This document shows, one piece after another, positions 54,782 to 63,467 of a stretch of 64,000 nt of DNA. Positions within the stretch are counted from its first letter, which is position 1. Each line of letters begins with the position of its first letter. Origin of the DNA: Neoluteolibacter marinus. Lineage in GTDB: Bacteria > Verrucomicrobiota > Verrucomicrobiia > Verrucomicrobiales > Akkermansiaceae. Position numbers and translations under genes: made by a program. The stretch is from positions 1 to 64,000 of the forward strand of contig NZ_JACZFQ010000072.1 in NCBI RefSeq assembly GCF_014904755.1, given 5' to 3'. The notes under the pieces were generated by a model that saw nothing but the letters and a program-made list of their open reading frames with translations, was not told where the DNA came from and ran no database searches.

Positions 54782-55528
54782 ATGCAGCGCTTCGCAGGAA
54801 AGACGGCCGTGGTCACCGGGGGTGGCCGCGGGATAGGAGGTTCAATCGCCATGGCTCTCGCCGCCGAAGGCGCGAAGGTCGCCGTGGTCAGCCGCAGCGA
54901 GTCGAGCTGCGGGGCGTCCGCGGAGGCCATCAACGCCGACTATCCCGGGGCCGCGAAGGCCTATGCCGTGGACGTTTCCGATCACGAGGCGGTCCAGGAG
55001 CTCGGCAAGCAGATCATCGCTGATTTCGGCGGCGTGAACATCCTGGTGAACAATGCCGGGGTCACCCGCGACGGCTTGTTGATGCGAATGAAGGAGGAGG
55101 ACTGGACGACGGTGCTCGACACCAATCTCAAGGGCGCATTCAACACCGTGAAGGCCTTCATGCGCGTGCTGATGAAGGCCGAGGATCCGCGCATCATCAA
55201 CATCGCGTCGGTGATCGGGCTGATCGGCAATGCCGGGCAGGCGAACTACGCCGCTTCCAAAGCCGGCTTGATCGGGTTCACCAAGTCCGTGGCCCGCGAG
55301 CTGTCCGGCCGCCAGGTCACTTGCAACGCGGTGGCTCCCGGTTTCATCACCACCGACATGACCGGTGAACTCCCGGAGAAGGTCCGCGAGGAAGTGCTCG
55401 GGAAGATCCCGCTGTCATCCTTCGGTGAGGTCGGGGACATCGCTTCCGCGGTGCTGTTCCTGGCCAGCAAGGAAGCCCGCTATATCACCGGTCAGGTGCT
55501 CGCCGTCGACGGCGGCATGACCATGTAA
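54782..55528 (+). CDS. fabG: 3-oxoacyl-[acyl-carrier-protein] reductase
   Basis: A 248-residue short-chain dehydrogenase starting at ATG 54782. NADP-binding TGGGRGIGGSIAMALAAEG (about residues 11-29), NNAGVTRDGLLMRM, the catalytic Ser in INIASVIGLIGNAGQ, Tyr/Lys in YAASKAGL, and the C-terminal YITGQVLAVDGGMTM. This is the fatty-acid-synthesis reductase type, but a standalone copy could have another acyl substrate. No fab operon surrounds it. Confidence 0.92.
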   Translation: MQRFAGKTAVVTGGGRGIGGSIAMALAAEGAKVAVVSRSESSCGASAEAINADYPGAAKAYAVDVSDHEAVQELGKQIIADFGGVNILVNNAGVTRDGLLMRMKEEDWTTVLDTNLKGAFNTVKAFMRVLMKAEDPRIINIASVIGLIGNAGQANYAASKAGLIGFTKSVARELSGRQVTCNAVAPGFITTDMTGELPEKVREEVLGKIPLSSFGEVGDIASAVLFLASKEARYITGQVLAVDGGMTM

Positions 55529-55541
55529 TCCACCCGCCGCC

Positions 55542-56018
55542 ATGGAACTCTTTGTCATCCGGCACGCCAAGGCCGAGGCCCACGGGCATCCGCAGGGCGA
55601 TGGAGCACGCGCGCTGGTGGCAAAGGGGATCGACCAGTCGCAGCGGATCGGCCGCTTTCTCAAGCAGATCGACCGCCGGCCGGACGTGATCCTCACCAGC
55701 CCGCTGGTCCGGGCGCGGGAGACGGCCGAGCACTTGTGCAAGGCCGCGGAAATGCCCGGACCGGTCGTCCAGGGCTGGCTGGCCTGTGGCATGGACCCGG
55801 AAACGGCGATCCGCGAGCTGGTCGCGTTTTGTGATTTCGAGCGGGTTGGCATCGTGGGCCACGAGCCCGATCTGTCGTCGTTCATCGAGTGGTTGCTCGG
55901 ATGCAGTGGCAGTTCGGTGGAGGTGAAAAAGGCCTGCGTCAGCGGGTTGCTTGTCCACCCGCCGGCATGGCACGCCCGGCTGCTTTTCCATCTCCCCGTT
56001 TCGATGATCCAGGGGTGA
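55542..56018 (+). CDS. sixA: SixA-type phosphohistidine phosphatase
   Basis: A 158-residue histidine-phosphatase-fold protein. The RHG-type active site is VIRHAKAEAHG (residues 5-15), the second Arg/His is in TSPLVRARETAE and VGIVGHEPDLSSF. SixA dephosphorylates phosphohistidines on phosphorelay or PTS proteins. It starts 13 bases after fabG, so the two are likely co-transcribed; a functional link is not evident. Confidence 0.9.
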   Translation: MELFVIRHAKAEAHGHPQGDGARALVAKGIDQSQRIGRFLKQIDRRPDVILTSPLVRARETAEHLCKAAEMPGPVVQGWLACGMDPETAIRELVAFCDFERVGIVGHEPDLSSFIEWLLGCSGSSVEVKKACVSGLLVHPPAWHARLLFHLPVSMIQG

Positions 56019-56258
56019 TCGGATGGGGGGAGCGGAGATTGCGAATCGAGGGCGCAATTTTGCGGAAATGGACATGAAAGCGCAGAAAGGTGCTTGGAAG
56101 GTGAGGTTTCGTGATTATTGAATTCATCACTTTCCATTCAGAGTTTGTGGATTCTTCATTCAGAAATTCTTCATTGGTGGCATTTTTACGCAGGTTTGAT
56201 GGGTGGAGTTGACGGATTTGGTCGTGTGGGCGCGAATTGGGGCGACCCCACGATCCAC

Positions 56259-59200
56259 ATGAACATCAAAGTCCCGACTCTTCGAAGCTCTCTGCTGCAC
56301 ACCGCCATCGCGACGGCGCTGATCCATTCCGTGGCACCGGCCGCCTCGTTGTACTGGGACACCAATGGTGCGACCGCGGGCTCAGGAAACGGTTCCGGCA
56401 ACTGGGATGCCGACAGCAACTGGTCGACCTCCGCTGCCGGCGATGCCGCCACGACCGCCTGGACCAACGGCGAGAGTGCCGTCTTCTCCGCGGGAAGCGA
56501 CGGCGCGAATTTCACTGCAACGGTGACCGGCACGGTGACCACCCCTTCGATTGTCGTCGAGGAAGCCGGCAACACGGTGACGATCGCCGGAGGCACGATC
56601 AACATCGGCGGAGGTTCCATCGACACCTCGCTGCTCGGACCAACCACCAACCGCAATGTCGCGATCAGTTCGGTTCTTGCCGGCTCCGGCGGGCTCACGA
56701 TCGCGGCCAACGGCAACACCTCTGACAACGGGGGGAGCTCGAACTCCGAGCTCGACCTGACCGGCGTCAACACCTTCACCGGTGACCTCACGATCACTTC
56801 CGGCATCGTCGGCTGGAATGCGGACACGGCCTTCGGGGACGCGGCCAACGGCTTGATCTTCGACGGCGGGGGGCTGGTGGACACCAACCGCGGACTCACG
56901 CTTTCACGCGACATCAGCATCACCGGAAACGGCGGCTTCATCCGCACCTACGGCAGCGTCAGCACGATCGTGACCGGAACCATTTCCGGCGCCGGAAGCC
57001 TCACCAAGACCGACGGCGGTCCCCTGGTCATCGAGTCCGACAACAGCGCCACCTACACCGGCAAGCTGCGGATCGGCGGCGGTCAGCTGAAAGTGGCGGA
57101 AGACTCCGCCCTGGGCGCCGTGCCCGCGGCTCCCGTGGCCGACGCGATCACCCTGGCGAACGGAGCCCGCTTCGCGAACGCCGATACCATCGGCGGCAAC
57201 GACCTGACCCTACCGGCCAATCGCGGGGTGGTGGTGGAAAGCGGCAACGCCGGGTTCAATGCCTCCGCCAGCTTCATTCTCACCGTGGACAGCCCGATCA
57301 CCGGGGCGGGGAACTTCACCAAGGGAGGCAACGGTGAAATGGTGTTGAACGGTGCCGCTTCGCACACGGGCGAGACCCGCGTGGAAGGCGGCTTTTTCCA
57401 GATCAACTCGACCATCGCCGGGACCACCCATTTCCGCGTCTACGGCACCAGTGAAGTGGCCATTAACAGCGGCGCGGAGATCAATGCCGACCGCTTCGTG
57501 ACCTCAGATGGCAACGGCGCGAAGTCGACCATCACCCACACCGGCGGCACCTTGAACGTCACCGGCACGAGCAACATCAAGACCTCGCTGCGGTCTTTCA
57601 ACATCGGTCACTGGGGCGCAGGCAGCGCTTCCAGCGTCTACAACCTCTCGGGCGGCGAGTTGAACGCCCTCGGCGCCGAGCTCGGGCTCGGCTGGGACTC
57701 GACCAATGTCACCTTCAACCAGACCGGCGGAACCGCCAATCTCCTCGGCATCGACCTGGCCAACGGCCGCAGCAATCCCGCGACCTACAACCTCGAAGGC
57801 GGGGTGCTCAATCTCGGCAGCAGCGGCATCACCACCAACGGCGCGAAGACGATCAATCTCGGCGGCGCAACCCTCGGGGCGCTGGCGCCGTGGAGCAGCG
57901 GCCAGAGCATGGCACTGACTGGCATCAACGGGGACCTCTCGGTCGAAGCCGGCGACCATGCCATCGGATTGTCCGGCGTGCTCAGCGGCCCCGGCGGGAT
58001 CGTCGTGGAGTCCGGCCTGCTTTCGCTGGGCGGTGCCAACACCTACACCGGGACCACCACGGTCAACGACGGCGCGCAACTGAGGGTTTCCGGGGCCGAC
58101 GCCTCTCCGGTCGTCGTCAATACGGGCGGCATGATTTCCGGCAACTCGGTGAGTGCGATCGTTCCCTCATCGATGCCTTCCCTTGACCTGAAGGACGGCA
58201 CGACCAGCAGCTTCCGTCTCGGCTACGACACGGCGACCATCGCCGACACGCTGGGGACCACCGACACCGACGGCTTCAGCATCACCGGAAGCCATTCCAT
58301 CGACATCGTTCCGACGATCCCGCTGTTCGTCGGCGACCAGTTCACCTTGTTCGACTACGAGGGCTCGATCCAAGGGGCCGGCTTCGCGGGGCTGAGCCTC
58401 GGTTCCTCGTCGAACCCGCATATCTCCTACACGCTGATCGATGACGCGGCCACGACCTCGGTGATCCTCGAGGTGACCGCCGCCGACTCGCTGCTGTGGA
58501 CCGGCAGCGCCAGCGGGGTCTGGGACACCAACGGAGCCACCAACTGGGAACTGTCGGGCGGTGGCACCGCGTCGAAGTTCTTCCCGCTGGATGCGGTGAG
58601 CTTCGAGGACGATGCCACCAACACCAACATCACCGTGTCGGGAACGGTGGAGGTCGCCTCGCTGTCGTTCGACAACTCCTTCGACACCTTCACCTTCTCG
58701 GGGGGAGCGATCGGCGGCCCGACCGGCATCGACAAGAACGGTGACGGCACCGTGATCTTCAACAACCAGAACACCTTCACCGGCAAGACCCTGATCGGTG
58801 GCGGCACACTGGTGATCGGCAGCGAGGAGGCCCTGGGTGCCTCTCCCTTGGGGCTGGTGGCGAACCAGCTGACGCTCGGCGCCGGAACGCTCTCTGTCAG
58901 CGGGACGATGGCGATCGACGATGCCACCCGCGGCATCGCCCTGAGCTCCCCGGATGCGGTCATCGACGTTCCGGCGGCTAGCACCCTCACCATCTCCAGC
59001 CCGCTTTCCGGCAGTGGTCCCTTCACCAAGACCGGCGAGGGTAGCCTGGTTTCCAGCGGCGGCAGCTGGACCGGCGGCGTCAATGTCGCCGAGGGCACCT
59101 TGCGGATGAACTCCAAGAGCGGCGTGGTGGATTACACCGTGCAGCCGGGCGCCGTACTCGAACTTGGATACACCTCGACCGGAAACTACAACTCGGGGGC

Positions 59201-60599
59201 GGTCGTCCACGGGTCCGGGCTGGCGTCGCCGTCCGGTCTCTACCTCAAGGCGGGCACCGCGATCACCTTCCAGCGGAGCGGCGGCCTGCGCCTGTCGACG
59301 GCCCCGACCACGGTCCGCACTTACGAATCCGGCCAGTCGACCCTCAACGGCTTCGACATCGGCGGAGCGCACCTTTCTGTGGATGCCGCCGCGTCCGGGT
59401 CGGTGATCGACAGCTCCGTGAACTTCAACACCGGCGGCTACGGCTACCGCATGAACGTCGCGGCCGGCGCCAACACCACGACCGGAGACGTGATCTTCAA
59501 TGGCGTGCTGGGCGGAAGCGGCAGCGTCAACAAGGGCACCATCCCGGTGAACTACCAGAAGTATGGTGCCGGGTCGGTTGTGCTCAACGGCACCAGCACC
59601 TTCGACGATGGCATCTGGATCCGCCAGGGCTCGGTCATCCTGGGCGGAGATAACGTGATGGCGGCGTCCGTCGGGGCCGTGTTCGGCGACGGTGCGGGTG
59701 TCTCCGGCACCCTGGTCATGAACGGCTTCAGCCAGACCTTCAGCGACATCTCCAACTTCAACGGGAACATCGACAGCCGCATCCTCGGCGGGGCGGCTGC
59801 CACGTCGACGCTCACTGTCAATGTCAACGCGGCCGGCCGGACCTTCAGCGGTCAACTGGGCGGCACCGGCAACGAGGGGAACCTCGCGCTGGTCAAGACC
59901 GGGACCGGTGACCTGACCCTTGCCGGGGTCCTGGCTTACACCGGCCCGACCACCGTCACCGAAGGCGTCCTCGGCTTGGCCACGGCAAGCCTCGACGACA
60001 ATTCCACGGTCTCGATCGGGGCCGCCGGCAAGCTCGACCTCGCCCACGGCGCCAGCGACGTGGTGGCCAGCCTGATCCTCGACGGCGGAACCCCGATCAC
60101 CAGCGGCACCTACGGCGCCACCGGGTCCGGTGCCGCCAACATCGACGATGTTCACTTCTCGGGCACCGGCATGTTGAATGTCGGCGGTGTCGCTGATCCC
60201 TACGCCGACTTCGAAAGCAGCAACGGCATCGCCGGTGCAGGTGCCGGAACCGACTCCGACGGCGACGGCATCGAGAACGGGATCGAGTTTGTCATCGGCG
60301 GCGACCCGAGCGGTCCGAACTCCGATTCGAACGCGCTGCTCCCCACCGCGACCAGCGACGCGACCTACTTGAACTTCGTCTTCCGCCGCACCGCCGCCTC
60401 GGCCTCCGCCAATCCGTACGTCCAATATGGCTCGGATCTATCGGGCTGGGCGACGGCGGCACATGGGACCGATGAGGTGATCATCTCGGTGGAGATGGAC
60501 GGCTTTGAAGCGGGGGTGGACCGGGTCACGGTCCAGATCCCCCGTGCGCTGGGTGCCGGCGGACTCCTGTTCGCCCGCCTGCGCGTGGACATTCCCTGA
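56259..60599 (+). CDS. Exported autotransporter-associated beta-strand-repeat protein
   Basis: A 1446-residue surface protein starting at ATG 56259 (MNIKVPTLRSSLLHTAIATA, signal peptide to about 30); the upstream open frame from a TTG is unlikely. About eight beta-strand repeats are visible, each like 'GAGSLTKTDGGPLVIES ... YTG ... GG', for example GAGNFTKGGNGEMVLNGAAS and GTGDLTLAGVLAYTGPTTVT; they fold as a beta-helix. No C-terminal translocator barrel is present. Near the end lies a Ca-binding-like DSDGDGIENG, then a module ending LLFARLRVDIP, resembling the end of the CotH protein at 3.5-8.4 kb. Probably a cell-surface or secreted adhesin or carbohydrate binder. Confidence 0.85.
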   Translation: MNIKVPTLRSSLLHTAIATALIHSVAPAASLYWDTNGATAGSGNGSGNWDADSNWSTSAAGDAATTAWTNGESAVFSAGSDGANFTATVTGTVTTPSIVVEEAGNTVTIAGGTINIGGGSIDTSLLGPTTNRNVAISSVLAGSGGLTIAANGNTSDNGGSSNSELDLTGVNTFTGDLTITSGIVGWNADTAFGDAANGLIFDGGGLVDTNRGLTLSRDISITGNGGFIRTYGSVSTIVTGTISGAGSLTKTDGGPLVIESDNSATYTGKLRIGGGQLKVAEDSALGAVPAAPVADAITLANGARFANADTIGGNDLTLPANRGVVVESGNAGFNASASFILTVDSPITGAGNFTKGGNGEMVLNGAASHTGETRVEGGFFQINSTIAGTTHFRVYGTSEVAINSGAEINADRFVTSDGNGAKSTITHTGGTLNVTGTSNIKTSLRSFNIGHWGAGSASSVYNLSGGELNALGAELGLGWDSTNVTFNQTGGTANLLGIDLANGRSNPATYNLEGGVLNLGSSGITTNGAKTINLGGATLGALAPWSSGQSMALTGINGDLSVEAGDHAIGLSGVLSGPGGIVVESGLLSLGGANTYTGTTTVNDGAQLRVSGADASPVVVNTGGMISGNSVSAIVPSSMPSLDLKDGTTSSFRLGYDTATIADTLGTTDTDGFSITGSHSIDIVPTIPLFVGDQFTLFDYEGSIQGAGFAGLSLGSSSNPHISYTLIDDAATTSVILEVTAADSLLWTGSASGVWDTNGATNWELSGGGTASKFFPLDAVSFEDDATNTNITVSGTVEVASLSFDNSFDTFTFSGGAIGGPTGIDKNGDGTVIFNNQNTFTGKTLIGGGTLVIGSEEALGASPLGLVANQLTLGAGTLSVSGTMAIDDATRGIALSSPDAVIDVPAASTLTISSPLSGSGPFTKTGEGSLVSSGGSWTGGVNVAEGTLRMNSKSGVVDYTVQPGAVLELGYTSTGNYNSGAVVHGSGLASPSGLYLKAGTAITFQRSGGLRLSTAPTTVRTYESGQSTLNGFDIGGAHLSVDAAASGSVIDSSVNFNTGGYGYRMNVAAGANTTTGDVIFNGVLGGSGSVNKGTIPVNYQKYGAGSVVLNGTSTFDDGIWIRQGSVILGGDNVMAASVGAVFGDGAGVSGTLVMNGFSQTFSDISNFNGNIDSRILGGAAATSTLTVNVNAAGRTFSGQLGGTGNEGNLALVKTGTGDLTLAGVLAYTGPTTVTEGVLGLATASLDDNSTVSIGAAGKLDLAHGASDVVASLILDGGTPITSGTYGATGSGAANIDDVHFSGTGMLNVGGVADPYADFESSNGIAGAGAGTDSDGDGIENGIEFVIGGDPSGPNSDSNALLPTATSDATYLNFVFRRTAASASANPYVQYGSDLSGWATAAHGTDEVIISVEMDGFEAGVDRVTVQIPRALGAGGLLFARLRVDIP

Positions 60600-60631
60600 T
60601 TCACCATCGATAGGGGTTCTCGGATGGGTTG

Positions 60632-60668
60632 GAGCCGTCCGGCATTTGCCGGGCGGCTCTTTGCTTTT
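60632..60668 (+). terminator. Rho-independent terminator after the beta-strand-repeat gene
   Basis: A 12-base stem with one G-T pair (60632-60643 with 60648-60659), loop ATTT, then TTTGCTTTT. It begins 33 bases after the stop of the beta-strand-repeat gene. Confidence 0.85.
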
Positions 60669-60731
60669 GCAGCGGGGTAGGCAGGGGGAATGCCCTCGAC
60701 GGGGAGCATCGCCCGCCTAGGCTCGGCGCCG

Positions 60732-61082
60732 ATGATTTCCCAAGACCCGACCGGCCCCGAACCAATGAAGTATGCGATCCTCGGCGAGGACTCGAGCACG
60801 CCGGAGGAGAAGCTGGCCGCTTTCAAAGGCGTCGTGGCGTGGGGTTATCTCAGCCCTCATTTCGAGAGCGGAGTCCTCTATTTCGTCGATCCCGGGCTGG
60901 ATCTTGAGACCGTGGGCGCGGCCATTTCCGGCAATCAGACGGAGCAGGTGAAGCGTTGGCTGAAGGCGGGTGACCTGGTGAAGATCGAGCAACTCCACGC
61001 GATCCAGTGGGCCATGGAGGCGCCTGAGTTCGAGGCGCTGGTGGTTTCGCCGTTCGTGCTGTGCCGGCCGGTGCCGGGGTGA
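60732..61082 (+). CDS. DUF2288-family protein
   Basis: A 116-residue cytoplasmic-looking protein starting at ATG 60732. DUF2288 features: WGYLSPHFESGVLYFVDPGL (about residues 37-56), LDLETVGAAISGNQTEQVKR, and the C-terminal FEALVVSPFVLCRPVPG. Function of the family is unknown. It lies 40 bases before the rhomboid gene on the same strand. Confidence 0.82.
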   Translation: MISQDPTGPEPMKYAILGEDSSTPEEKLAAFKGVVAWGYLSPHFESGVLYFVDPGLDLETVGAAISGNQTEQVKRWLKAGDLVKIEQLHAIQWAMEAPEFEALVVSPFVLCRPVPG

Positions 61083-61122
61083 CCGGTTGCGTGGATGGCC
61101 GTTGTGGTCCAGACTGCGGCCG

Positions 61123-61974
61123 ATGGAGGAAAGCGCCTTGCTGGAAGAAGCGACCGCACTGGTGCCGGTGGGCGCCTGGCCTTCGCTGGCCGAGGCCCAC
61201 GAGCACGCGCTGGTGGTGCTGGCGATGAACCGCGAATGCCTGGTGCATGCCGGGGACGGCCTTTACGCGCTGCACGCTGAACCCGATCATGCCGCGGCGA
61301 TCCGCCGGGAGTTCGAACTCTACGCGGCGGAGCAGTCGGAGCGGCGTGAGCCTGCGGAACCGCCGCTGTTTCCTGCCGGCGTGGAGCTGGCGATGCTCTG
61401 GATCGCGGCGCTGGTGGGGATGTTTGTCTGGCAAGGGCGCGATCCGGCGCTCACCGACCGCTTGTTGAATTCCAATCTGGCGGTTTTCGACGGCGGCGAG
61501 TGGTGGCGTCCGTTCACCGCCCTGTTCCTTCACGCCGATGCCGCCCATTTGCTGGGGAATCTGGGCATCGGCGGGCTCTTTTGCGTGATGGTCGCGAAAT
61601 CGATCGGCGCCCTGCGCGGATGGGCATTGATCCTGGCCGCGGGAACGCTGGGGAACGCGATCAATGCCTGGCTCCACCTGCCCGAGTCGTTCCGCTCCTT
61701 GGGGGCCTCGACGGCCACCTTCGGGGCGGTGGGAATCCTGGTCGGGGTGTTCAGCATGCACGCGTGGCGCGCCGGTTCCTACCGACGGCTGCGACCGCTG
61801 CTCGGACCGGTGATGGTCGGGCTGGTGGTGCTGGGGTGGTATGGCACCGGCGGGGGACAACAGGACGGGGTGACCGATGTGGCCGGACACGTGGCCGGCT
61901 GGAGTTGCGGGGTTGCCCTCGGCGCGGCGGTGGCAGCGACCATTCCGTTCGAGGAAGAAGAACGCGCCGCCTGA
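61123..61974 (+). CDS. Rhomboid-family intramembrane serine protease
   Basis: A 283-residue membrane protein starting at ATG 61123. The N-terminal about 75 residues are cytoplasmic, rich in Glu and Ala. Rhomboid marks: EWWRPFTALFLHADAAHLLG (about residues 126-145; WR motif and the HxxxN-type loop), catalytic Ser in GASTATFGAVG (about 197-207), and the catalytic His in DVAGHVAGW. The residue after the Ser is Thr instead of the common Gly. Substrate unknown. Confidence 0.88.
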   Translation: MEESALLEEATALVPVGAWPSLAEAHEHALVVLAMNRECLVHAGDGLYALHAEPDHAAAIRREFELYAAEQSERREPAEPPLFPAGVELAMLWIAALVGMFVWQGRDPALTDRLLNSNLAVFDGGEWWRPFTALFLHADAAHLLGNLGIGGLFCVMVAKSIGALRGWALILAAGTLGNAINAWLHLPESFRSLGASTATFGAVGILVGVFSMHAWRAGSYRRLRPLLGPVMVGLVVLGWYGTGGGQQDGVTDVAGHVAGWSCGVALGAAVAATIPFEEEERAA

Positions 61975-62038
61975 TCCGGAGGGGATGATGCTTAAAACCC
62001 GCGGTAGTCCTTTGGAACCGAGGGCTTGATGGAGACCA

Positions 62039-63370
62039 TCACTCGAAGAACTTCTTGAGCGCCTTCTGCTCGTCCGGGTCGAGGGCGTCCTTCCACACGC
62101 GATCGCCACCGTCGCCGGTCGATCCCGCCGCACCGCCGGCGCGGGCGCCGATCGGGGTCTTGTCGACATCGTGTTCCCCGTCCTGAAGTTGCAGAAGATC
62201 CCCGGGCAGGGCGCGGGAGAGGTCCTTTGATTCGATCCCGGTGAGATCGCCGGTGTCGATCTTGTCGCCTTCCTTGCCGAGGACTCCGGGTGCATGACCG
62301 GGACCCCGGTCGACGCCGCCCTTGCCCGGGCCTTCGCCCTGCTTCTCACCGTCCTGGCCGTCGCCTCCGAGCAGCTCGTCGAGCCACTCGTCGCCTTGGC
62401 CCTCGCCTCCGCCTTGGCAATCCTTGCAAGCCTGACCGGCCTTCTTCATGTTCTCGCGCAGTTGCTGGAGCTGCTCGGGATTGAGGCCGAGATTGTTCGG
62501 GTCGAGCTGGCCGAGTTGATCCAAGAGCTGGGGGTTCGGCTTGAGGGCACCGTTCCGGAGACCCTGGAGCGCCTGGTCGAACTGGTTGAGCAGGCGGTCC
62601 TTTTCCGCAGCGGACATGCCGCCGGCGTTCTTCTCCAGGTTGCCGAGGGCGCGATCGGCCCGGGTGAGCTCGCGGTCGAGCTTCTCCACCTGGTTGGCGT
62701 GCTCCTTTTTCAAGGTGTCGGTCGCCTCAAGGGACGAGTGGCTGAACCAGTCCTCTTCTTCCTGGGACCGCAACTCCTCGAGCTTCTTGCGCATCTCCTC
62801 GATGTACGTCTCATCGATCATCTCCTCCTGGTCGAGCCGCTCGAGGTCGGCCTCGAGATTCTCCCAGGCCATCGGTTGGTCCGGATGATCGGCGGGGCCG
62901 GTATCACGGGCCGACACCGGGATCAGCATACCCGCCGCGAGAAATCCCAGCGCGGCGACGGGCGGAACGATCACCCGCTGCCAATGCCAATCGACGCCGG
63001 CATCGACCTGCTTCGGCAGTTCGGGCCACGGCGCGACCCCGGCACTGGCCGCGGAAAGCGCGTTGCGAAGCCGCATCGAGGCCTCGATCCGGACCATGGA
63101 AAGCGCCGGCTTCTCAAAGCGCCTGCGGGCGATCAGCCAAGCGATTGCCGCGAGAACGGCGACCGTGCCGGCCGTCGCAGCGGCCAGGATCCAAAGCGGC
63201 GCGTCGGGCATCTCGCGGCGGACCAGAAGCAGGGCGCAGGCGCCGAGCAGGCCGAGCACCACCAGCGGGACCGACAGGGTCTCGATCCACCAGGCGGTGT
63301 TGATTTTCCGCGCCACGGTCTTGGCGTGACGTTGCCAGGCGTCGCGGAGCTCCTCGGTTGAAGTCTTCAT
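62039..63370 (-). CDS. Unknown membrane protein with coiled-coil and Gly-rich tail
   Basis: A 443-residue protein starting at ATG 63370 (MKTSTEELRDAWQRHAKTVA). Three hydrophobic segments at about residues 31-52, 58-80 and 135-155. Residues about 170-290 form a charged coiled coil (MRKKLEELRSQEEEDWFSHS). Then a Gln/Gly-rich part with a CxxC (ACKDCQGGGEGQGDEW, near 330) and Gly/Asp-rich repeats to the end. The arrangement recalls DUF4175-type proteins near MoxR/DUF58 genes, but no such neighbour is in view and I do not assign it. Confidence 0.8.
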   Translation of the reverse strand: MKTSTEELRDAWQRHAKTVARKINTAWWIETLSVPLVVLGLLGACALLLVRREMPDAPLWILAAATAGTVAVLAAIAWLIARRRFEKPALSMVRIEASMRLRNALSAASAGVAPWPELPKQVDAGVDWHWQRVIVPPVAALGFLAAGMLIPVSARDTGPADHPDQPMAWENLEADLERLDQEEMIDETYIEEMRKKLEELRSQEEEDWFSHSSLEATDTLKKEHANQVEKLDRELTRADRALGNLEKNAGGMSAAEKDRLLNQFDQALQGLRNGALKPNPQLLDQLGQLDPNNLGLNPEQLQQLRENMKKAGQACKDCQGGGEGQGDEWLDELLGGDGQDGEKQGEGPGKGGVDRGPGHAPGVLGKEGDKIDTGDLTGIESKDLSRALPGDLLQLQDGEHDVDKTPIGARAGGAAGSTGDGGDRVWKDALDPDEQKALKKFFE

Positions 63371-63467
63371 GATCCGGTGACGACCATAACGCCGCCGCCG
63401 GCTTCGGCGATGTGAAAAATCGGTGAAATGGCGTGGCGGCTGGCCGGGGAACCGCTTTCCTCGCCCC

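Noticed and set aside
56151-56175. Direct repeat ATTCTTCATT twice, 15 bases apart
   Set aside because: Short, AT-rich and lying in the leader of the beta-strand-repeat gene; it could be chance and no partner structure is seen.
56760-60200. Repeated GC-rich motifs as possible CRISPR or DNA repeats
   Set aside because: The similarity is at the protein level (beta-strand repeats) with variable spacing; DNA copies are not near-identical.
58167-60425. 752-residue minus-strand open frame
   Set aside because: Antisense to the beta-strand-repeat gene; the Gly/Asp/Arg/Val-rich translation only mirrors the repeats.
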